A stretch of 64,000 nt of DNA from Brevipalpus yothersi (Eukaryota; Arthropoda; Arachnida; Trombidiformes; Tenuipalpidae), in NCBI GenBank assembly GCA_003956705.1, contig QZCP01000457.1, positions 62,001 through 126,000 on the forward strand. Reading direction: 5' to 3'. The position numbers and the translations under genes were made by a program. Below the pieces are notes generated by a model. The model worked only from the letters and a program-made list of their open reading frames with translations, had not been told where the DNA came from and made no database searches. Positions 48,889-60,792 of the stretch are shown piece after piece; position 1 is the first letter of the stretch; each line of letters begins with the position of its first letter.

Positions 48889-50663
48889 TTAACTTTCTTG
48901 TTGTGATTCCTCCATCAGAGCCACAGAAAAAAGTCTGAAAAAGAAAAGATCGGATTGTTAGGTTGCTTGGGTATGAAATGCTACTGATGGTGAACTTACT
49001 CATCTCTTGAATATTTTCTATAAGCACTGAGCTCAGTGTTTTTGGGGGCTTTACGCAGTTGATGCATCTTTTCAATGCACTCAACGATGTCAGTGGAATG
49101 ATATTTAAAATTTTCCGTGGACACAGTAATTCCAAACATGCTTGCGGAAACAATAATCGCGGCTATTGCCAGATCGTTGGGAAGATAGGCTAACATATCC
49201 AAATTTAGAATTGTGAGGTAACACAGATACTGTAAAATTGGAGGGAAAGAATTAGAAGTGAATAGGAGATAACTTTCAATGACTTACCTCGGCCATGATT
49301 CCGACAATTTGGGGAAGAAATATGGACAACTCGGATGGACTGGTTAGATTATATAAGTATTTTCTCAAAAAGTAATGAATTGTTGGTCCCGATATCACAA
49401 AGTCAAGGGTGTTAAGAATTTTTCGCTCTGTTTTAAGTATATCCTCCTTGGTACTTGCATTGTCCGTGATGTATACGAACTCATTAATCTCTGGCGGATA
49501 GATCTCTTCGTACTTGGATGAGATAAAAAGTGCGGTACAACCTAAAGTTTGAAAGGTGTCCAGGGTGACTTTGTCAACATTCAAGAACCTGTGTGAAAAA
49601 GAATGAGATTGTAAAATTCAATCCTCCATTTCAGGAGAATAGTGGCTTACCTGTCCACAATGTTGACGGCTAAGAATAATGTTTCGCTGGTCATCCTATA
49701 TTCTTCAACTACATCTATCATCCAATCAACAAGTACTGCTCTCCTTGCCTTGGACAGAACGTCTTCATGCTTTGACATGTAATTCGGATTAACTCGAACT
49801 CTTTCTTGCATTTTGATCAGATACATATGGATGTCCTCCTCATACAACGGAAAATCATATTCCAAGATTCGATCGAAGCACAAATCATCCCGATCAGGAT
49901 AATTAGAGTCAACGCTCATGTGTGACATATCTGCTGGCTTGGATTCAACGGTGTTGCTCAAGTCCATACTTTCAGGAGGCATTTTTTCCTCTGTAGAAAG
50001 AATGTCCATCGATGATGAGCATACTGTGATATTTTCTTTATCGGCCTCTTTCGGATCTATTGTTTCATCCAAATCAAATTCGGGAGGAACAGTGGTTCCG
50101 GGAGATGATGCTCGAGAATCAACTTTGATTTCAAAGTCTTTCTCGGCTTCATCGATGGCTATTTCGTTCACCTTGTCCATAACCTTTTCAACAGTATCCT
50201 CAGCCTCCTTGGCCTCAGTAGGTGGATTGATAATCTCTTTTTCTTTTTCATTTTTCACTGGTAATTCTGTTTCCACATCCTTCTTATCATCAACAGCGGG
50301 CACTTCATCACCTTTTCCCTCTTTTTTGTCATCAGAAGGAACTTCAGCTTTAACATTGTTTTCAGCTTTCACGGCTTGTTCAATTATTTCAACCTTTTCA
50401 ACCTTCTCGACCTTTTCAATTTTCACTTGTAACTGAATAGATTTTTCTTTCTTAATATCATCATCATCATCATCGTTACCACCAACACGGACACCTTTAT
50501 CCAAATCATTTATATTAACATAGATAATTTTCTTTTCTTTCTTCAAGTTGACCTCTGCAAAAGGCCGTCGAGATCCTAAAACCGTTCGCCCACCACCACC
50601 ATTCACAGTTTTTGCTCGTGACACATTTTCTTGTTCATCATTCGATTGAATAATTGACGACAT
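48889..50663 (-). CDS. CCNA2: Cyclin A (mitotic/S-phase cyclin)
   Basis: Activating subunit of CDK1/CDK2. Four exons, 49651-50663, 49288-49588, 49000-49229 and 48889-48934, in phase, 529 residues. The first ATG is at 50663. The N-terminus has a destruction-box-like RTVLGSRRPFAEVN, then a long acidic Lys/Glu/Val-rich disordered stretch (KVEKVEKVEIIE, DDDDDD). Cyclin box 1 is at about 265-385: YEEDIHMYLIKMQE, KARRAVLVDWMIDVVEEY, ETLFLAVNIVDRFLNV, SSKYEEIYPPEINEFVYITD. The EEIYPPE-EFVYITD block favours the A type over B. Cyclin box 2 follows to about residue 500 and the tail is RKYSRDELFS. Cyclin B3 is the alternative. It is divergent from TAF6 over a 0.5 kb shared promoter. Confidence 0.9.
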
Positions 50664-51169
50664 GATGCACAATTAAAATAAGGAGAGAGAAAATAAATTA
50701 CTACACAGACAATCACATTTAAAGTGTGTGATTAAATTAAACACACAGACACACACAATCAAGCACACACACAGCGAAGCGCGGAAACTCATTCGCTCAT
50801 TCAGTTTGGACTTCAAAATGAATTTGAAAGTGTATCGTTTCTAAGGCAACATGTGGCTTCAACCAATCAGAGTACAGTGCAATCCTGCTGTCTTGTGTCA
50901 AGGAAATAAACTATATAGAGGGCAGAAGTGTACAGACTCTTCTCTTTTCTTGCTTTTCTCAACTCGCTGTTGAACACTGGCAATGAACAGCGTTCCGAGA
51001 ACTGAGAGAGAGACACAGTTTTGATTGAAGAGAGTTGTGTAATTAGTTAATTTTTAATTTATTGTGTGAATCATTTTTGTTTGGTATTGGTGTTTTCGAA
51101 TATATACAAGTGTGTGCAAGTGATAGAGTAGTTGTGGGGTGAAAAAAAATTGTGTTCGTGTCCAACAGT
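50664..51169. promoter_or_regulatory. Shared divergent promoter of cyclin A and TAF6
   Basis: Read toward cyclin A it contains a CCAAT box (plus-strand CCAAT at 50863-50867), a CHR-like element (TTTGAA on the minus strand, 50812-50817) and an E2F-like site (minus-strand TTTCCGCGC at 50779-50787), about 116-200 bases before the cyclin ATG. Toward TAF6 a TATATAG lies at 50912-50918. Elements are read by eye and untested. Confidence 0.5.
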
Positions 51170-52934
51170 ATGGCGGGAAGTGGTGGTGGATTTGTTACCG
51201 CTATTGATTCATTGAAATGTATGGCCGAATCGGTTGGTATTAATAATTTGTCTGATGATGCATCTCGATTGCTTGCCGATGAAGTGTCATCTCGATTGAA
51301 ATCAATTTTGGAGGAAGCTGTCAAATTTTGTGCACATTCTAAGCGTAACAGACTGATTGCCAGTGATTTGGATCATGCCCTTAAGATTAAAAACATTGAG
51401 CCACTGTATGGTTTCACATCAAATGATCATATACCATTTCGATTTGCTTCGGGAGGTGGTAGAGAGCTATTCTTTATTGAGGATAAAGATGTTGATCTCG
51501 GTGAGGTAAGTTGAATTCCTTAAAAGAATTTATTTGAACCCTATGATTCATCTGGGGAGAAAATTGGTGATGACTAAAATTTTGTGTGCTATGAGTGATA
51601 ATTCGTTTTGTAACAATCGGTATCATTTCTTTTTTTTGGATCAGGTAATAAAGAGTACCGTATTGCCTAAGTTGCCTCAAGATTTAGCTCTGAAAGCACA
51701 TTGGTTGAGTATTGATGGTGTACAGCCAGCAATTCCCGAGAATCCACCGCCTGTATCGAAAGAAGCTCAACGTCAAGAAAGTGTAGACCCGGCATTATCT
51801 CTTAAACAATCACAAAAAGAACCGAAAGGAGCTCTCGCAAGACTGGAGAGACGCAAAAAGCATGTCGATACTGTTCGTGTTAAAGATCTTGCTACTCATG
51901 AATTGAGCGTGGAACAGCAATTGTATTACAAAGAAATTACCGAAGCCTGTGTTGGTAGCGATGAAGGTCGCCGATCGGAGGCATTACATAGTCTAGCGTA
52001 TGATTCGGGTCTGCATCAAATGTTACCAAGATTATGTACTTTCATTTGGGTTGGTGTTCAAGTGAACGTTGAACAAAACAATCTCGCCCTTCTCATCTAT
52101 CTTATGCGTATGGTGAAAGCTCTCTTAGACAATCAAACTCTCTACCTGGAAAAATATCTTCATGAGCTTATACCCACTGTCATCACTTGTATAGTCTCCA
52201 AACAGCTTTGCTTGCGCCCAGATGTGGATAATCACTGGGCACTCAGAGATTTTGCTTCACGATTGCTAGCTCAAATATGCAAGAATTATAATACGTCAAC
52301 AAACAATATTCAAATTAGAATCACTCGACTTCTGAGTCGAGCTCTTGATAATGACAAATTAGCTCTCTCCTCTCAATATGGTGCTCTCTCCGGTTTATGT
52401 GAATTAGGTCCTCAGGTTCAAAAAGCCTTAGTTCTCAGAAGATTGAAAGGAATCAGTGAACGAATTCGATCATTTCTCCAAAAAGAAGGAGGCACACCGG
52501 CTGATAGATCTGCTGCTGAACATATCAAGAACTATTTAATCAAAAATGTGACAGCCACTCTTGAGGTAAGATATACAATTTCTATGACCTCAAGCCTATC
52601 ATTTTTTTTTGTTTTTATATTCAATCAGGCGGTCCGCTCACCTCCAGATATTTTAGAGGAATATACGAATGAGTATGGTCTTCTTGGCCAATACCTTCAT
52701 CAAGCAGTGAAAAATGCACGAAATACTAGGCATGGCGCTGGACAAACTCTCAATTCTTCACCCAATCCAAATGCTTTTTCTGCTAAAGTTCCACAACAGA
52801 GAGCATTCATACTCCAATCAAATCAGACGACCAGAGGTATTCAACTATCTCAGCAGCGATTCTTCACTCCTAGAGCAGTAACTACTACAGTGAGAACACC
52901 TAATATAATTCGCATCGAAAGAAGTGAAAATTAG
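51170..52934 (+). CDS. TAF6: TFIID/SAGA subunit TAF6
   Basis: Histone-fold subunit that pairs with TAF9 in TFIID. Three exons, 51170-51505, 51645-52565 and 52629-52934, all phase 0, give 520 residues (Drosophila about 600, human 677). The first ATG is at 51170 (MAGSGGG); the longer open frame has no ATG. The histone fold is at about 15-80 (SVGINNLSDDASRLLADEVS, RNRLIASDLDHALKIKNIEPLYGF). A linker (DLALKAHWLSIDGVQPAIPENPP) leads to the TAF6 HEAT-repeat domain at about 190-400 (ELSVEQQLYYKEITEAC, LPRLCTFIWVGVQVNV, LRPDVDNHWALRDFASRLLAQIC, YGALSGLCELG). The C-terminal tail is short and Gln/Thr/Arg-rich. Confidence 0.95.
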
Positions 52935-53848
52935 TGTCATTTGTTGTGAAAATTCGTGTATTAATATTGATAAAATCATCATTTTTCTATATATATCATC
53001 TTCACTCATCAGCTATGGTAGTAAATTGTTATATATTGTCTAAAACTTGTTAATAAGATTGTAATATGCTTTCTAAATATAAAATTCGAGGTGATATCCG
53101 AACATATTTATTCTTTAAGTTTTTATATTCCTTTACTTTATTATCTCGAAACTCGGTCAAGATATCGTTTTCAGCTATGCTTGCTTTGAGGATTTTGTCT
53201 GTTTTAAGTAGAAAAATTATCTGTGAGTCAGAGCAGTTATAGATTTTTTTAGACCTCAGAATCGATGAAAAAATTGTTTACTTTTTCCGTTGGGATGAGA
53301 AATACAGAAACGTAGAAAATACGTTGATCGGGAATGTTATAAAGCACTTTCCTATTAATTTTATTGTATGAAACTTTGTTGAGTTCCCCGAGGTGTCCAA
53401 CACCGTAAGCTTGAGCCAATCTCTTCCAACAAAAATGAAGGCTGAACCATCATACAACATGATTTCATCTGAACGGGTGTTAAAATAATTATTTTTTGCT
53501 CGAGAAAAATTAAAAAAAAGAAACAGAAAAAAAGTTTACTCTAAGCTTGACCTCGTACTTCTTTTAGTATAGCCTAGTTTTTCTTTGCCGATTTTTTTTC
53601 CATTCCGATTAGACTTGTCATATTCTTCTAACATGAGCGATACTCAAGAGCCTTGAGAGAAGAAAACTCTGAGGGACCATCATTGCTTTGAAAAGATCTT
53701 CAGCTCATTCAAGAAATTAGAGTGCTAGTAGTGCAGCATCGAAAAATTATTCAAGGAAAAATTCTCATTTGCCAGTTACTATCAGAATAATTTGATCGTA
53801 AATTAATAGCCAAAAGTTCCCAAATGATATCCTCAAAATTTTTTAGTC
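52935..53848. other. Intergenic region between TAF6 and the lysyl oxidase-like gene
   Basis: TAF6 3' UTR and the LOXL promoter. A 60-codon minus-strand frame at 53278-53460 shows no family match and is not called. Confidence 0.4.
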
Positions 53849-56190
53849 ATGCTTTCAAAATCAAGAATGAAGTTTTTTTCCATTACTCTGATCCTAATTA
53901 TACATCTGTTTGTGAGTCATGCTCAACTTTTCCAACGAAATCGTCTGAGTCTGATCCACAGATATCGTCCAATTCAGCCCAACGAAGGTGATCTACGTTT
54001 GGTTGGAAGTCGCAAACACACAGAGGGTAATGTGGAAATTTTTCATCTCGGACGTTGGGGCTCTGTGTGTGATGATGAATGGGATGAGCGTGAAGCCTCA
54101 GTAGTTTGCAATTCTCTCGGTTTCAGTGATTTCCATGCCATACCGACAACCAATTCGAGATTCGGAAAAATTCGAAGTAAGTTAGCATCCGTTGAATTAG
54201 TAAGCAAGTCGCATCCAATAACTCACTGTGATGCATAAATAACTTTTCTCTATTTTCTAATGAGATCAGATCTTATCTGGATGGACAACGTATTCTGCTC
54301 AGGAAATGAAAGAAAGTTGAGTGATTGCCAATTCGATGGATGGAAGAAGCATGATTGCTCATCAACGGAAGCTGCTGGAGTTATATGTAAACGAAACTCT
54401 AATTCGTTGAGAGTAATCAATCTGCCCAATAGATATAGAACAAATACTTCAACGAGAAATGGACTTTTCTTCACCGAAAGATTAACACCAACACCAGCAC
54501 CAGCACTTGATATTTATCAAACAATTGCTTTGGTTCCAAAGTCAATTCGAGAGCTGAGGATCGTCGGTGGACGATCATCAAATGAGGGAAGAATCGAAGT
54601 ACGATTTGATGAATATTCACCATGGTACGATATGTGTGGAGATGCATGGTCTCTATTAGAGGCCATGGTTGCTTGTCGTCAAATGAGACTTGGTTATGCT
54701 CAGTATGCATTGGTTGGACAATTTGTTGACCAAAGATCGACAAGAGTATTTCCAGCAATTCGCTGTCGAGGAACTGAAACTCGGATGAGTGATTGTGAAT
54801 TGCGTTCTTCCGATGGAAGTTCTTCATGCTCAAGTGGATCTACCAATGTTGCTGGCGTAATATGTACCAGAGGTATTTGAATATTCTTGATTGCCATTTT
54901 CTGTGGGAGAAAAATTGAACAAAAGTTAATTAATTTTTCTCTCCAATAGAGCTGCCCGATCTTGTTCCAGATGAAAAAGAACTCGAAAAATCAGTTTACT
55001 TAGAAGATCGACCTCATTTGTTTCTTCAATGCGCCATGGAAGAGAATTGCCTTTCAAGTAAAGCTTATGAAACAAATAGAAATCGTTTGAGTGAGTATTA
55101 ATCTTCCAAAAATTTGGGTTAATTACATTCAAGAAGTTCAATGCCGATCCTTTTGTTTCTTTTTCGCTTCTCTTTTTTTCGATGATCTTTGCATGTCAGG
55201 TTGGTTTGCGGAAACTAGGCGCCTTTTACGCTTCACAGCCAAAGTGGGCAACTTTGGTACAGCCGATTTTTTACCATTCCTCGAAAAATCTAATTGGGAA
55301 TGGCACTCATGCCATCGTCACTATCATAGTATGGAAATTTTTGCTCATTTCGACATAATCGATCACAATAATCGAAAAGTTGCCGAGGGCCACAAGGCAA
55401 GCTTCTGTTTGGAAGACAATGAATGTATTCGCGGTTCAAGAGCAAAATATTCTTGTGCCAATTACGGTGATCAAGGAATTAGTGTCGGTTGTATTGATAC
55501 TTACAAAAATAATATCGATTGCCAATGGATTGATATCACAGATGTTGGTCCCGGAATATACACTTTGAAAGTGAGTAACAACAATTTTTCCACAATCAAA
55601 TTGGCATCAAAGTACACTCCTTGACAATCTTTCTCTCCTAACCCAGACTCTTTCTCTTCCTACCAATTTTGAAGAAAGGTGGGTCAAGGTGCTTTAATGA
55701 TATTCAACTTTCCTCTGTGTGTGTATGTGCGATCATCCCACTGAAAAACCTACTGATAGTGCTAGTTTGGTGGTACACCAGCTACCCACACATGTCCATA
55801 TCGATCCTTATTTAGACCCACACTTTCCATCCATTTCCATCCTTTTTCCACACTCGAAGCACTTTCATTTCAACATATCATCGCATTTCATCGCCTAACG
55901 GGACTCTTTGTTTTGAGCTTACTATTCTTTACTAATATTTGCTGTTACTATTTTGTTCACTCATTCGAGCCATAATTGAATTCGAATGAATCAAGGCTCA
56001 TTTGGGAACTCATATTCAGTGAGCACAACTCATTATTCTTTCTCTCTTTCTGTCTCTTCCTCTACAGGTTTCTATTAACCCAGAATTTAAAGTTTCAGAA
56101 ATATCATTCGATAATAATGCAGTTATCTGCTCTCTTTATTACAACATGGTATCTGCAAGAGTGTGGAATTGCTCTCTAACCAGACCATGA
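53849..56190 (+). CDS. LOXL2: Lysyl oxidase-like protein with two SRCR domains
   Basis: Secreted copper amine oxidase that oxidises lysines of matrix proteins to crosslink them. Five exons, 53849-54176, 54270-54872, 54950-55090, 55200-55570 and 56068-56190, in phase, give 521 residues. There is a signal peptide (FFSITLILIIHLFVSHAQ); Met1 or Met7 could start. SRCR1 is at about 48-140 (GRWGSVCDDEWDEREASVVC, LIWMDNVFCSGNE) and SRCR2 at about 205-310 (LRIVGGRSSNEGRIEV). The LOX domain from about 315 has PHLFLQCAMEENCL, the copper site WHSCHRHYHSM, the cofactor lysine in AEGHKASFCLED and the cofactor tyrosine region CIDTYKNNIDCQW, then VSINPEF. Vertebrate LOXL2-4 have four SRCR domains; Drosophila Loxl2 has two, as here. 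Likely role in cuticle or basement-membrane matrix. Confidence 0.94.
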
Positions 56191-56310
56191 AATCTGTAAC
56201 GTACCTTTTTTCATGAAAATGATGAATAACACATCACATTTGAACAAGAGAGAATTTTTGAAGAATATTCTAACGAATTTTCAAATCTGACAACAACTTT
56301 AAACAGTATT

Positions 56311-57363
56311 TTACAGTGATATTTTCACTATCTTACTATTTCTTCTGATTTCAATGCCGATTGGGCTTTCTGAACGTTTTCTCTTCAATGAAGAACGAAC
56401 AGACTTTGATACTGGAATCTTTGATTCTACACCATAGGAAGCCGATCTATGAGTAAGTAACCTTGCAGGCCAGCCAGTAACATTAGGTTCACGAACCACA
56501 GTGTTCGAGTTCAGAGATCGAATATTAGGTCTTCCAGGAGTGTCTGATAATTCTTTGCCCCTGGTTATGATGAATGTTCTCTCCAGTTTGCGAATCGTGA
56601 AAGTTCTATTGAGAGTTGATCCTGGTGGCAAATTATCTTCAGCTGATAAAAGAGATGAGCAAGGGTCAAATGATGGGTTGAGTTTGAATGAACTTTGATT
56701 GTGAGTGTTACAATTTTCACCATTATCTGGAGGATGCATGCTGATGTGAGGTTCATCAGCATCAGAAATTTCTGTCAATGTACTGGAAAGAATATCATCT
56801 TTGTTGAATTCGGAGGTATCTTCCACTGGATTAACAGCGGAAGTTACAAGCCACCATGAGCTATCATCACCACACAATCTTGCTAGTGTTTCATCTCCCA
56901 AAATTTCACTCTCATCTTCTGATGCATTTTGGCATATAGGATCATCACCATTATCGATGATAATCTGAGGAATATTCTTATTCAAGTCAACAACTTTCGG
57001 GGGTATATGTGGGTCATTCTCTCGTTTTTCTTCTTCTTTCTCTTCCAAACGATGCTTTAATTTTCTCATGCTGACTCCAGCAGGAAGCTTATCCTTAATT
57101 TTGCATGATCTCAACTTTTCAGTCAAACTTTTGCTCACAATTTTGCTGACACTGGAAGCTAACTGATCAGCCATCACACCAAGTGGATCTCTTCTCTGAT
57201 TAACTTCACTAAGAGGACGTCTGCTGGTGATGAGAGATGATTTGCAGCCAAAAGAATTAACCTTTCCTTTCTCCTTGATTGTTCCTCGAGTATTCCGGCA
57301 ACTCATCATTACACGATCTCCACTCACTCTCGATGGATAACGCTGAGAATTTTTGGATATCAT
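56311..57363 (-). CDS. Unrecognised Ser/Lys-rich protein with acidic-Trp motif
   Basis: One exon of 350 residues from ATG at 57363 to TAA at 56311. Mostly disordered composition. Visible features: SRRPLSEVNQRR near residue 47, a charged helix around 100-120 (MRKLKHRLEEKEEEKREND), an acidic-Trp motif ETLARLCGDDSSWWLVTS near 160, STLNRTFTIRKLERTFIITR near 255, and a basic C-terminus with ESKIPVSKSVRSSLKRKR. The next minus-strand gene shares the motif pattern. A distant resemblance to SLAIN microtubule plus-end proteins is possible but weak. The frame is long, has an ATG and is convergent with the LOXL gene 120 bases away. No function assigned. Confidence 0.6.
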   Translation of the reverse strand: MISKNSQRYPSRVSGDRVMMSCRNTRGTIKEKGKVNSFGCKSSLITSRRPLSEVNQRRDPLGVMADQLASSVSKIVSKSLTEKLRSCKIKDKLPAGVSMRKLKHRLEEKEEEKRENDPHIPPKVVDLNKNIPQIIIDNGDDPICQNASEDESEILGDETLARLCGDDSSWWLVTSAVNPVEDTSEFNKDDILSSTLTEISDADEPHISMHPPDNGENCNTHNQSSFKLNPSFDPCSSLLSAEDNLPPGSTLNRTFTIRKLERTFIITRGKELSDTPGRPNIRSLNSNTVVREPNVTGWPARLLTHRSASYGVESKIPVSKSVRSSLKRKRSESPIGIEIRRNSKIVKISL

Positions 57364-58407
57364 TCTAGATCACTGGAATGTTCAAAAATAGAACACGACA
57401 TAGAGAGAGGCAAGTGAGCAAGTGAATCAAGTAAGAAAGTAGAAAGAGTAAAGAACCTTATTTTGAAGATTTTTCAACTCTCACACCATGAATATCGTTC
57501 GTCAAATAAAAGTGCTTCAGCATAAAGAAAATGTTGCTCTCACTATATCCACCTACGCAGCCTGAGGCAATAAAAACATGGTAACACCAACAGTGAGAGG
57601 AGACATTTTCGGAGACACTTCCTGTACTTGGTTGATATAATCACTCACTAACAAAACAGTCACTTTTCACACTGGGAATAACATTCAATTGAGTGGGATC
57701 ATGATAACAGCTCAGCATTAGGACAAGGACGAACATGACATCTTGAAAATTTATCCTCCTTATTGGACTTGATAAGTAACTGATTCTTCTCTCTCTCTTT
57801 CTCTCTTCCTTTCTTTCCCTCTCTTTCTTTTCCTCTTTCTGTGGAAACTTGACTTGTGGGCGTGGATGATGATGAAGAGAAGCAAGTAATGATGTAAGAG
57901 CGCTATAAATTGAGACATGAATCAAATCATGTTAAATCAAATTCAGAGATTCAAAAATAGAGCTACTCATACACAGCATCCTATTCGCGTGTTTACGTGC
58001 TGTGAGGCTGTTTTATCATGCTGTAAAGTGAGTAGAAGAATGAACAATGGGCACAATAGTAGCTAGTACTTACGGACCATTTAATTCATATATATATCGT
58101 AGTCTTGATAAAAACGGATGGATGTAAAAATGCTGTTTTACACGATATCAACAATAAAAAATGATCACGAGTAAGAATTTTTTTTTTCGTTCTTTTCCTT
58201 GAATATAAATAGAAAAAAGAAGGCATAGAAGAACTGATTAGGAAGAAAGCACACTGGTCATCAAGGCATATTGTTCCGTGGGATTGGGGCGAAGGCTAGA
58301 CTTTTACAGCATTACAATTGTACGACTTTTGTTCCTCTTTACCAATGATTAGAGCAAAATTTACAAAGAATTCAAGATGAATATATAATTGATAAAAAAA
58401 TTTCCTC
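57364..58407. other. Intergenic region between the two unassigned genes
   Basis: No gene recognised. CT-rich tract at about 57785-57840; an open frame through it on the minus strand encodes only Lys/Arg/Glu repeats. Confidence 0.4.
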
Positions 58408-59689
58408 TCATTTAGGTTTAGGTATAAAGGAACCATTACATCGTGGCAAAGATTTGTCACAAGTAAAGGTACCGTTTCTTTTGATTAATCTAGATGCACT
58501 CACGGAACCATTATGCCGTGGTGTACTTGTTTCATTAGGATCCATAAAATCTAGCGAATCAAGAAAGAATCAGAAAACAGGGTGAGAGAGAGAAAAGAGA
58601 GATCGTTTAGTTTGATCAAATAGATTACCATGTCAACTAAGGAGATAGTAGAAAAATATTATCGGAACATAAAAGTTCATCCAACTTACCAGGTGAAAAT
58701 CGGCTAGTATTTATCAAGATATCATCACCTCGATAATCACCGGCAAACTGTCTATTTAAGGCAGAATTCTTGAATTTCCGATAGGCACTAAGCATACTGC
58801 TATTAGAACTTCGGACGGGTAATCTATCGGTTGGCTTTGCATACACTGCATACATGGACAAAGGCTTCTTCTTTAATTGAGATGCTTGTGATGTTTGACT
58901 CATCACTTCAATATCTGGCTTTCGGGTGATTGTATTACCATTGATCATATGAATTCTAGGTGGTTCACGGCGTAATGGTGTCTCCATAACACGCTCATTA
59001 TCATCCATACTGAAAGTGTTATTGTATCTAGATTTTCTAGAATTCATGTAGCTACCATTATAATTGGAATCCATTGCTGATGGTGTGATGGTTGTGGCGA
59101 TATTTGTTGCTGTCAAATTAATGGTATGATTGGTATGTAATTGACTGAGATTACCATTACTACCAGCTATATTATGGCTACTTAAATTGAGCTTATTATT
59201 GTATAAATTTCCCGAAGACGGCAACCGGAGCATTGACAATTCCTCGGTAGAAGAGAAGCGATTGAAAAAAGTGGGCCTTTTTTTGGTTATTGTTCGTGTA
59301 TCTAATCTGGTTTCTCTGCTTTCATGGGTGAGCCTGGCAAGTTCCGGTCTTACCCGATTTGCTTTATCCAAAACACTGTATAGCCATTCATTTACGTCAT
59401 CATGATCACCACCATCACCATCACCACCGCCATCATTACCATTATGGTGATGATGATTGCCCGATGGTGGAGAAATAAGCCATCCCATCGGATCATCAAC
59501 ACACATTATGTCCAATTCTTCTTGGGTAAACATTTCTGGCTCACCATCGATCATTGGTGTTGACGATTGGTGATGTTGCTGTTGATGTTGGTGTTGGGAA
59601 ACAAATGCACTTCCATTTTCACCAGACACACCAGATGATGATGCATCATCATCATTTGATGAACTTTGTATCTCAATAAACTCGGCCAT
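58408..59689 (-). CDS. Unrecognised Asn/Ser/His-rich protein with acidic-Trp motif
   Basis: Two exons, 58690-59689 and 58408-58550, phase 1, give 380 residues. The open frame runs upstream without an ATG, so the first ATG is at 59689 (MAEFIEIQ). The N-terminus is Ser/Asp-rich then Gln/His-rich, followed by EELDIMCVDDPMGWLISPPS near residue 60, a His/Asn/Gly low-complexity run, VNEWLYSVLDKANRVRPEL and an Asn/Ser-rich middle. The last exon carries STPRHNGSVSASRLIKRNG and LPRCNGSFIPKPK. The CxDDxxxWL motif is shared with the gene at 56311-57363, suggesting a related pair. Possibly SLAIN-like, unproven. Function unknown. Confidence 0.65.
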
Positions 59690-60609
59690 ACACACGGCCA
59701 CAAGTGATCAAACACACACAAACCAAACACAATTACCGTTTAAAAGGGTCTATCACAAAAAAATGGTGTACAAAATATACACACACACAATCACTATTAA
59801 AGATTGTTGCCGTTTTTTGGATCACTTTAATTTACGAAAATTGATTTTAAACAAAAAATCATTTAGAGAGATGTTTTAACTCGGAACGGGCCAAAAGTTG
59901 TTCTGTCTCCCAAAAAAGGCCAAACTTGTTGTTATGGTGTTGCTCATAACAAAGCAGCAATCTGAGCGCAGATGTGCTGTCATCCTGTGTGTATGTGGAA
60001 GCCGTAATCGGAAATATTGGACAAAATATCAGGAAATTCGAAAATTGAAGATCAAAGATTTCAATTTAATTTCGAAAGGGCTGGAGGAATGAATTGCCTG
60101 GTAAATTTTGAGATAAATACTATTCTGCTGGTTCAGGTAGGGTTGGATAATTATGAGTGAGGTTTGATGGATGGTAGCATTTTCGACAGGCTCATCTATC
60201 TTTTAACATTTTTTTGATATTGAAAAGATAAATCCTTTTTTTGTCATCTTTCGTTTTTTTGCTTCGATTAACATATGAATTGTTTGCCAGAGTGAATTGG
60301 CATGAGAGAAATGATGGGAAAAAAATAAAACGATTTATGGCATACCTTTGGTTCTAATATTATATCTCGATTACGGGGTCTAAAATCACTAAGAAACAAC
60401 AATTAATGATTTGGAGCACATTTTCCACAATATAATTCAGTTTTATTTCACATCAGGGGGGTAATTATCTCTATGGTACATAACTTCGTGGGAAACTAGG
60501 ATAAAATTTGTAATAATTCATATTTTTTGTGGGCACTTCACATGGTTCAGTTTGCAGAGATGTTTGGAAAAGGGATTTCTCTAACTTTTGATATGGATTC
60601 TTGTTCTAA
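59690..60609. other. Intergenic region
   Basis: No gene recognised. CA repeats just upstream of the preceding gene start (59703-59790) and AT-rich DNA beyond. Confidence 0.4.
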
Positions 60610-60792
60610 TCAGGGCTTGTAATAGTCGTATTCTTTTTTCTTGTGGTCATATTCCTCTTTCTTTTCTTCTTTCTTGTGTTCGTACTCATGTTTCTTCTTG
60701 TAGTGTTTCTTGTAGTAATGACCAGCTTCCGATTGAGCAGCAAGGCACACAATGATGGCTAAAACGAAGGCGAAAATAAGATAGATGTTCAT
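60610..60792 (-). CDS. Small secreted Lys/His/Tyr-rich protein
   Basis: A 60-residue precursor: signal peptide MNIYLIFAFVLAIIVCLAAQ followed by a SEAG cleavage region, then a mature part built of HYYKKHYKKK, EYEHKKEEKKEEYDH and EYDYYKP. Composition suggests a cuticle, silk-like, metal-binding or antimicrobial peptide, but no family was recognised. A shorter paralogue lies at 63757-63879 with the same signal peptide plan and SEAG junction. A TATA box lies 116 bases upstream of the ATG. Confidence 0.75.
   Translation of the reverse strand: MNIYLIFAFVLAIIVCLAAQSEAGHYYKKHYKKKHEYEHKKEEKKEEYDHKKKEYDYYKP

Noticed and set aside
53278..53460. 60-codon minus-strand frame (YDGSAFIFVGRDWLKLTV)
   Set aside because: Reads somewhat like protein but no homologue recalled, no splice context; insufficient support.
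57641..57925. 94-codon minus-strand frame
   Set aside because: Core is Lys/Arg/Glu repeat from a CT tract.
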